From Campanula takesimana (Eukaryota > Streptophyta > Magnoliopsida > Asterales > Campanulaceae): a stretch of DNA of 64,000 nucleotides. The stretch is from contig JAOWBW010001620.1 of assembly GCA_026119855.1 (NCBI GenBank), positions 124,001-188,000 of the forward strand. The letters are read 5' to 3'. The stretch's first letter is position 1; every line of letters begins with the position of its first letter. The translations under genes and the position numbers were made by a program. Below the pieces are notes generated by a model. That model did no database searches. It saw only the letters and a list, made by a program, of their open reading frames with translations, and was not told the DNA's origin. Positions 57,510 to 64,000 of the stretch are shown piece after piece.

Positions 57510-57510
57510 A
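57250..57510. repeat. Perfect 24-bp inverted repeat around the LTR U3 end
   Basis: The sequence at 57250-57273 (starting TTGTATGGGATAATAC) is exactly inverted at 57487-57510, separated by 213 bp. The right copy forms the LTR terminus. Confidence 0.85.
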
Positions 57511-57808
57511 GGGGCGCTGCCCCTTGACCCCGCAAGGGGGCGCAGCCCCCTTAACCCCTGCTTCTTTATTGTGGTCGAAAACATATTAACTCAAACGAGT
57601 GTGTACTCCACACTTTCCCTTACTCGTATCCGAGCCGAATATGAAATCGCATTGGTCTCTAGTAAATCACAATTACACAAAATCGTTGATGACACTAAAA
57701 TCACCAACAGGTACCTCACGTAATTGTATTGCCGTGGGGTTGTGTTTCATATATAGCCCTAATGAGATTTACATACTAAGGAAACCTATCCTAACTAGGT
57801 AAGTGAAT
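57511..57808. other. Intergenic with GC-rich hairpins
   Basis: 57511-57560 holds GGGGCGCTGCCCC and GGGGGCGCAGCCCCC, two short hairpins. No gene in the remainder. Confidence 0.5.
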
Positions 57809-58120
57809 ATATACACAAGAGTTAAATACCTAATTCGTCCTTAAACTATTTAAGTTTTTACCTTTCCGTCACTAAACAAATTTTTTTTTACCTTTTCATC
57901 CTTGACCTTCGTGTTTGAGGATTATGATGTCCTTCCGTCTGTCTCCCGTCAATTGCACCGTTAAACCTGCTGATGTGGCATGCTGACATCAAATAGAAAG
58001 CTGATGTGGAATTTTGAGGGGTTAAAATGCAAGATATTAAACTAGTGATCCTACAATGCAAATAAAAGAACCCTAACCTATAACACCCTTACCAGATAAC
58101 GCAGAAAAAAAATAAATACC

Positions 58121-58162
58121 CCTTTCTTCTTCTTCTTCTTCTTCTTCTTCTTCTTCTTCTCC
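58121..58162. repeat. (CTT)n microsatellite
   Basis: About 42 bp of TTC/CTT in the MULE. Confidence 0.95.
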
Positions 58163-58852
58163 ACCGCCCTCCGTCGTCGCCGTCGATGTCGCCTCCCTTT
58201 CCCCGCTCTCCTCTGCTTCTTCTCTCTATTCTCCCACGCCTCCTCCTCCTTATATTCTCCCACCTCGAGCCCACTCCAATATGACGCCACCCCTTCCTTC
58301 CAGTCACTTCTCCGTCTCCCGTCTCTCATAAACATCACCCAAATCTTTAAAAATTACAATCCCAGATTTTGAACCCAAAAGTCCAGATTTGAAACCCAAG
58401 ATGACTTTATTTAAAATAAAAAATTGCAAAAACACACTAATTTGGAAAATGAAATTTCATTGTTCCCAGATCGTTGATTGAAGAAGGAGAAGTCAAAGAA
58501 ATCTAAAAAGAGAAAAAGTTAAAATCAGAATCAGTAACAAATCTGAAAAACGAAATTTCATTGTCAAAATAAATCAACAAAATTTAAAATACACATCAAT
58601 GAGAATCTCGATCATGCCTCTCGGGAAGAGAAAGAACGGGATGGAAGGAGGCTGAATTTTTTGAAGAAAATGGTGAGGGTGAGAGGCGGATTGGGAAGAA
58701 AATGGAGGTGGGTTACGAATTAGAGAGGAATTTGGAGGTGGGTTACGAATCGGGTAGGGATTTGGGGGATTTGAGAGATGACTGATTAGGGTTCACGAAA
58801 GGAAGAAGTAAATCGGACATTAAAGCGTAGAGACGGTAGTGAAGAAGTGGGT

Positions 58853-61800
58853 TGTAACGCCCATCCTTAATCTCGTTAAATATTTGACTTATTTGTTAAA
58901 TTCTTGACTAGCATATTTATATGCTATTTTATTTGAGTTAATTATTTAACTACTTTAGAAAATTAAGGTGGTTAAATGTCAAAGTTGAAAGTTTAGGGGT
59001 CTTTTTGTAATTAGTGAAACTTGAGGGGCCTAGTAGCAATTCTTGGAAAGTGGCTAAGTATATCTTGTTGTTGCAGAGAATGAATTCTCACAATTCATTT
59101 CCTTCTCGTTCTTTCCTCTGTTTCAAAGCTAGGTTTAGGATTCTTCCTATTCTCGACTCCTCGAGCTTAATTATCTCTCTGTTCGTGATTCCGGTCCCGG
59201 ATAAATATTCGTGGCGTTGAATAGAGCGTTCCAGACCGATCAGAAATTAATTTGGGTCAACTTGATTTTTGACTAGGTAAGTTATTAGCTCCCCCTTACT
59301 TGTAATAACATGTATATATGTTATTCCCGCTACTTGTTCTTGTTAAAATTGTGTTTTAAGCAATTTTTGTGATACTTGTAAATTTGGTACGAAGGGAGTA
59401 TAATTATGTTGCGAACAAAAGAAACTTGGAAAATTTGGTTGAAATTAGTTAACTTCCTGGGTGTTGGTTTGTAGGAAATTACACTCCTATTAGTGAGACG
59501 GTAAAATAGTAACTTGATTTAAATATTATTAGAAAAATTTTACCATTATTTGTGGTACGGGGAAATGAATGGAAGTATCCCTAAATGGGTATAGTAGTAT
59601 AATATAAAATTGTACTTATACTTTTGGAGACGGTGAAATATTTAATTGGGAATAAAAGAAGATTATTCTATTACTTATGGGACGGGGATAAATTAATAAA
59701 GTGTCCCTATAGAAGTGTTCTGGGCATGTTAAAATGCACTCTTGAATGTTAGAAAGTGTTAGTGGGTTTATACTCCTACATTTGGGACGGAGAATTTATA
59801 AGTATAAAAGTCTCTGTTAAAATAAGAAAGTATAATCGAAATGAGTGATTTAGGCTTGTTATTATACTCCTGGGTTTGATAATATATTAATAAAAATTAT
59901 ACTCCTACGCTTGGGACGGAAAATTATTTAACCTGAGAAAGAATTCGGATTTTGGCATTTTTGGGCCTTGGGCGACCGTCCATTTTGGGCTGGGCGACCG
60001 CCCATCTATCTGAAGTATTTTGTTCTTGGAAAGCCTGATTTTGGGCGACCGCCCACACCATTTTGTGCGGCCGCCCATATGTCCTGAAAAATTGTAAAAC
60101 TTGTTTAATGATTGTATAAGTTGGAAATAACCCTTGTTAAGGCATATAGCCTTAGGATAAGATGTCCTAGTAAGTATTGTGATACCTTAGGGGTATCAGA
60201 AGTGAGTCTTGAACATGAATACTCATTTAATTAAAATGAGAACTTAGTCTTGTACATGGACACTTATGGAACTCAAATGAGAACTTAAGTATAAGAGTAA
60301 CAACTCTTTTATATGTCTTGAAAGTGCTATGAACAAGCACTTATGTGTTATGCTTGTCTTGAAGCCAATGATTGTGCACCTTAGGGGCATTAAAACAATT
60401 ACTTGAGATTGAATATCCTATGTAGGGGATTAAGAACTCGTAAGTATGAGTTGTCTAGCTCATTTACTTAAATTGAACTCGAATTATTCTTGGTCTAGGT
60501 TTAGGGTACTACCCTAGATGGCCTAGATGAGTGTTGTAGAACACTCTAGTACTGGAAAATAGTCCCTTTGTGAACAAATGAAATGTGGACTTGAATCATA
60601 ATTAAATGATGACTTGAATATAAGAGTAATAACTCTTTTATGTGTCTTGAAGTCAATGTTTGTGTACCTTAGGGACACCAACTAATGTCTAGAGCTTGAA
60701 TGTCCTAAGAAAAGGATTTGGAAAATAATTCGTGAAAGATGTATAATTCATCTTCCTAGCTTGAACTTGAAGTATAAGATAATTAACTCTTGTACATGTT
60801 TAATCATCCAAAGAAATGGATTGAGAACTTGGATATAAGATGATAAGATCTTGTATATGTATTGAATGTCTTAAGATAAGACAGTAACTTGAAGTATAAG
60901 ACAATAAAATCTCGTACATGACTTGAACATCCAAATAATTGGATTAAGACTTGAATATAAGATTATAAAATCTTGTACGTGCCTTGACACCAATATAGGT
61001 GTATGGCAACAAACTTGAAAGAGTCTTGATGTGTATATGCAAATCTTGCATATATTTACTTGATAGAATGTGGCTTCTTGATTGATTGGTACATGGTATG
61101 AATAACCAAAGAATTGGGTTATGGAACTAGATAGAGAATGATTAACTCTTCTGCATACTTGAACTTGATACGTGTATATTGGAAGTGCTATAAATAAGCA
61201 CTAAAGTGTAAGTGATTTAGTTTAATCATGTATATACTTAATGAAGTATATAAAGAATGAAGAAGATATCTTGTCTTGAAATGGTTCCTAAAGAAAATAG
61301 GGACTAGTGTAATATGAAGATAATTCATATAATCGTGAATACTACGATTTAAATTAATAAGAATGATTACAGAACACAATATGTGTTAGAAAATGGGTTC
61401 GATTACTAACGATACATATATGTGAAGTATGACTGTGTCTAGGTACAATGTGACCTATGCTACTACGTGTTTAGAGTCTAAGGTATTGGGCTCTATTTGA
61501 TAGTAAGGGTATCGGGATAGACACTTTAATGTGTTAAACGTGATATGAATATGTACGTGCAAACTTGGCATGTGACAAAGTGAAATACCCTACTACTTGA
61601 CTGAAGTCTGTTATAAATGGACTCTTACTTGGATTGATCGTGTTACATGGACACCTTACGTGCCATTGTTATCTTGGTTTGTATTCGCAATAATTGCGTA
61701 CGTGTATTTATATTGAGCACATGATACATGATTACATGGTGCATAAAGAGTAGTCCACTAATAAGGGACTGAGTTCTGTTCTGTAGTTCAAGTAAATATC

Positions 61801-62899
61801 TACTTGTGCATTCTTGGTGAGTCCAGCTGGTTCTCCTTGCTTGTTCGAAAATATATAGGTTCACGCTTGTCGCGAGAGCTGGGGTTTAAGTGACAATCGG
61901 GTCCCTATGTATTTCCGCCCGACCCCTTACTACCGGCCATAGTAAGGGCATAGCTTCCTTGGTTGGAGCAATAAGCCTGACCTAAGTGAATGCTAACTCC
62001 CGTCCCGAACACCATGTGGATCTTGTTATTGTGGATGATACTGAATACCAGGTCTCCTTATATACTGTTCTCCCGTCCCGAACACCACGTGGATCTTGTT
62101 ATTGTGGATGGCACTGGTTACCAGGTCTCCTTATATACTGCATAGCGGTTCCTGTTCTTGGTTGTCCTCAGCTAGAAAAGCATCGACAACAAATGGTATT
62201 ATTGGGAGGAATAAGGAAGGATTCAGGTACAATGCGTGATAGGCCTATGTGCATCTTGTGAGCTGGTTTAGCCTCTCGCACTACTTGACTACTTGTTACC
62301 TGAACCTTTCTTGAGCTTGATTACTTGTTGAGTTGGCTTAGCCTCTCCTATACTTGTTACTTGATGATACTTGATATTTGATTACTTGAGTATCTACTTG
62401 TATTGCATGATAACATGACATATAGTTGCATGTTAATAGCTTACTGAGATTTATCTCACCCTTTATTTGTTTAATTGTTCCCCCCCCCCCAGGAAAGCAG
62501 GGGATAGTACGCAGTGAGGCTCGACTTAGCTGGGAACTTACTCAGCAGGATATTGTTGTGCGAAGTAGTGTCCTTTTATATTTTGGTAAGGACGGTCTTG
62601 TATGAGTTAATTAAACTCTGGGCTTGTATTGGGGTAGTATTTGTTGTCCCTAGACAGTTCTTGATGCCATCTTATTTGCTAGGCATGTCTTCCGCTGTAT
62701 GTAACCAGTTTGGTTTTAAATTTTCTTGGTCTAGAACTGGTGTGAGCTATCTTAGCTCCCTACTCTTGAGTATATATATCATGTCATTTTTGTTTTTAAC
62801 AGGTATTGTTCCTGTTTCCCGTTAGTTTCTTGTTTCTTGTTAGTTACGCGCACCAGGTTCGAGGTTCTATTAGGGAATCCCGGGACTTGGGGCGTGTCA
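58853..62899 (+). mobile_element. Solo LTR of a chromovirus-related element (4.05 kb)
   Basis: TGTAACGCCC...GGCGTGTCA with perfect TSD TGGGT (58848-58852, 62900-62904) and no internal sequence, so it is a solo LTR from LTR-LTR recombination. First and last few hundred bases align with the 2.5-kb chromovirus LTR; the middle is expanded by degenerate repeats of a GTATAAGA...TCTTGTAC unit (60240-61010) and by a 72-bp tandem duplication (about 61998-62141). A TATA-like GGCATATAGCC is at 60141. Confidence 0.92.
59969..60077 (+). promoter_or_regulatory. LTR palindrome array, spacing 22-51-22 (solo LTR)
   Basis: Cores are CGACCG at 59973, 59995 and 60046 and CGGCCG at 60068, arms TGGG/CCCA. About 70 bp before the TATA-like motif. 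Confidence 0.65.
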
Positions 62900-63397
62900 T
62901 GGGTGACGTCGCCGGAGAGGAAGGGGGTGACACCATCGCCGTAGAGAGGGGGGATGACGCCGCCAGAGAGGGAGGGCGACCGTACTGGTAGTCTGGTACT
63001 GCGTTGGTTGAGAAGGAGAAGAACCAACGCTTTGTTATTAAAAACAATTACATTTAAAACCCTCCTTATTTATCGAAAATGTACTTAGGTTATCAAGTTT
63101 AATATTTTTCAATTTTATCCCCTAAACTTCCTGAACAACAAATTTGTTATATCTATGGCTCCACATAAGCAAGCAATGCCACATAAGCATGCAACATCAG
63201 CCATTTTAACGGTGCTTTAGACGGTATATCAATGGAAGGACCACATAATCAATGAACTATAAAGGTCAAGGACGAAAAGGTAAAAAAAATTGTTTAGTGA
63301 CGCAAAGGTAAAAACTTAAATAGTTTAGGGACGAAAAAGGTATTTAACTCATATACACAATAACCATCACTATCAATCTTAGCTACAGTTAGGGGAA

Positions 63398-64000
63398 TCT
63401 ATATATAATATATAAAAGCAGGAACATTTTCAGGCTTTACATCGCGCCAAGTGGAATTGTGACGTGGAAAGCCACGTGTCTTCATTCAATTCGTCGGCCT
63501 GATTTTTATGCTAAAAAAAATAAAAAATAAAAAAAATAATACCTTTAAAATAGTTCGGCTGATTCATCATTATATTTGAAATTTGAATTTCAAACTCTTT
63601 CACTAAACACTCAATAAAAAGCATCACAATTCAAGGATTTGAAACATTCTTAATTTAGGCTAAGAATCAAATGTGAAAGTTAAACTTAATGAGTTATTCT
63701 AATTTATTTCCGTATAAATTTTAATTTATGAATTTAATTCTCTTTTAATAAATTAGATTTCTATATTGCAGATTACTTTGAGATTAATCTAAAAATTAAC
63801 CTAATTTTAAAGTCTTTGATAGACATGAGCTATCATAATGTCAAAAACCTCAATTTTTATGAATGAGTTCTTTTTTAATAAAAAGATTATTAAATTTCAA
63901 ATATGTGTAAAAGTTGAATTATATATTTGTATTCAAAAAAAAAATCAGTAGTTACCTATTGTCCTCTCCTACTAAATCCATATTAATCGGCTCCTTCAAT
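63398..64000 (+). mobile_element. Probable Helitron 5' end, continuing past the window
   Basis: After an A, the sequence TCTATATATAATATATAAAA fits the Helitron 5' terminus (TC at the tip, insertion between A and T). A GCCACGTGG-like phrase follows within 80 bp. The 3' hairpin and CTRR end are outside the window, so this stays provisional. Confidence 0.5.

Larger units (their letters stand above)
57819..63350. mobile_element. MULE with long terminal inverted repeats, split by a solo LTR
   Basis: Ends begin GAGTTAAATACC on each side and are inverted for about 170-190 bp. Perfect ten-base TSD ATATACACAA (57809-57818, 63351-63360). Own sequence is 57819-58852 and 62900-63350; it includes a CTT microsatellite and CCGCCGTC-rich leader-like DNA, no transposase. 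Confidence 0.88.

Noticed and set aside
57511..57560. GC hairpins as a terminator or a bacterial contaminant
   Set aside because: Such GGGGCGCTGCCCC phrases occur in plant repeats, and flanks are plant transposons.
58078..58338. Lys/Arg-rich ORFs on the minus strand over the CTT repeat
   Set aside because: Translation of a (CTT)n microsatellite inside a MULE.
1..64000. CRISPR arrays, bacterial operons, rRNA or tRNA genes
   Set aside because: None seen; the tRNA-like matches are primer-binding sites of retrotransposons.

Overview
This is a plant nuclear window, from an AT-rich core-eudicot-type genome. The evidence is spliced plant gene fragments, UGT74-type glucosyltransferase remains, and a dense load of plant transposons (Ty3/Gypsy chromovirus, Ty1/Copia including a Sirevirus type, MULE, CACTA, hAT, Harbinger and Stowaway MITEs, a Helitron end). 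I cannot name the species. I see no intact host gene. The host content is a decayed UGT74-like tandem locus (about 3.5-20.8 kb) plus gene fragments carried inside DNA transposons.

Layout. 1-3.5 kb: mosaic of minus-strand Gypsy remnants (LTRs 988-1474, 1480-1976, 3023-3497). 3.5-5.4 kb: first copy of the duplicated UGT-locus sequence, with a 123-bp LTR-like insertion. 5.8-10.1 kb: decayed minus-strand Copia. 10.1-11.3 kb: LTR debris and a degraded UGT fragment. 11.4-17.5 kb: young, internally deleted, Sirevirus-like Copia with one open 1054-codon ORF but no integrase or reverse transcriptase, inserted in a Stowaway-like MITE. 17.9-20.8 kb: UGT74-like pseudogene and its duplicated flanks. 20.8-28.6 kb: Harbinger-like MITE, solo LTR, two MULEs with target-site duplications (TSDs), one hAT MITE. 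28.8-34.7 kb: Copia LTR and gag split by a 4-kb CACTA element carrying spliced fragments of an AAE19-like and a PDS5-like gene. 35.0-46.3 kb: four-level nest, Harbinger MITE > hAT MITE > MULE > Copia, each with its own TSD. 47.1-56.8 kb: nearly intact Tekay/Del-type chromovirus with near-identical 2.5-kb LTRs. 56.8-57.5 kb: Copia gag and LTR remnant. 57.8-63.4 kb: MULE split by a 4-kb solo LTR related to the chromovirus LTR. 63.4 kb to the end: start of a Helitron.

Main discovery. LTRs of otherwise unrelated families, both Gypsy and Copia, carry an array of four short palindromes. Each has a sense-strand core CGRCCG and family-specific complementary arms, and core-to-core spacing is 22, then 50-52, then 22 bp. 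Where a TATA box can be recognised, the array lies 66-122 bp upstream of it. This looks like a shared LTR promoter module or one maintained by convergence. The Sirevirus-like element uses a different code: CAACTG-like hexamers on a strict 12-bp grid, repeated in LTR, ORF and 3' region, and read in more than one codon frame inside the ORF.
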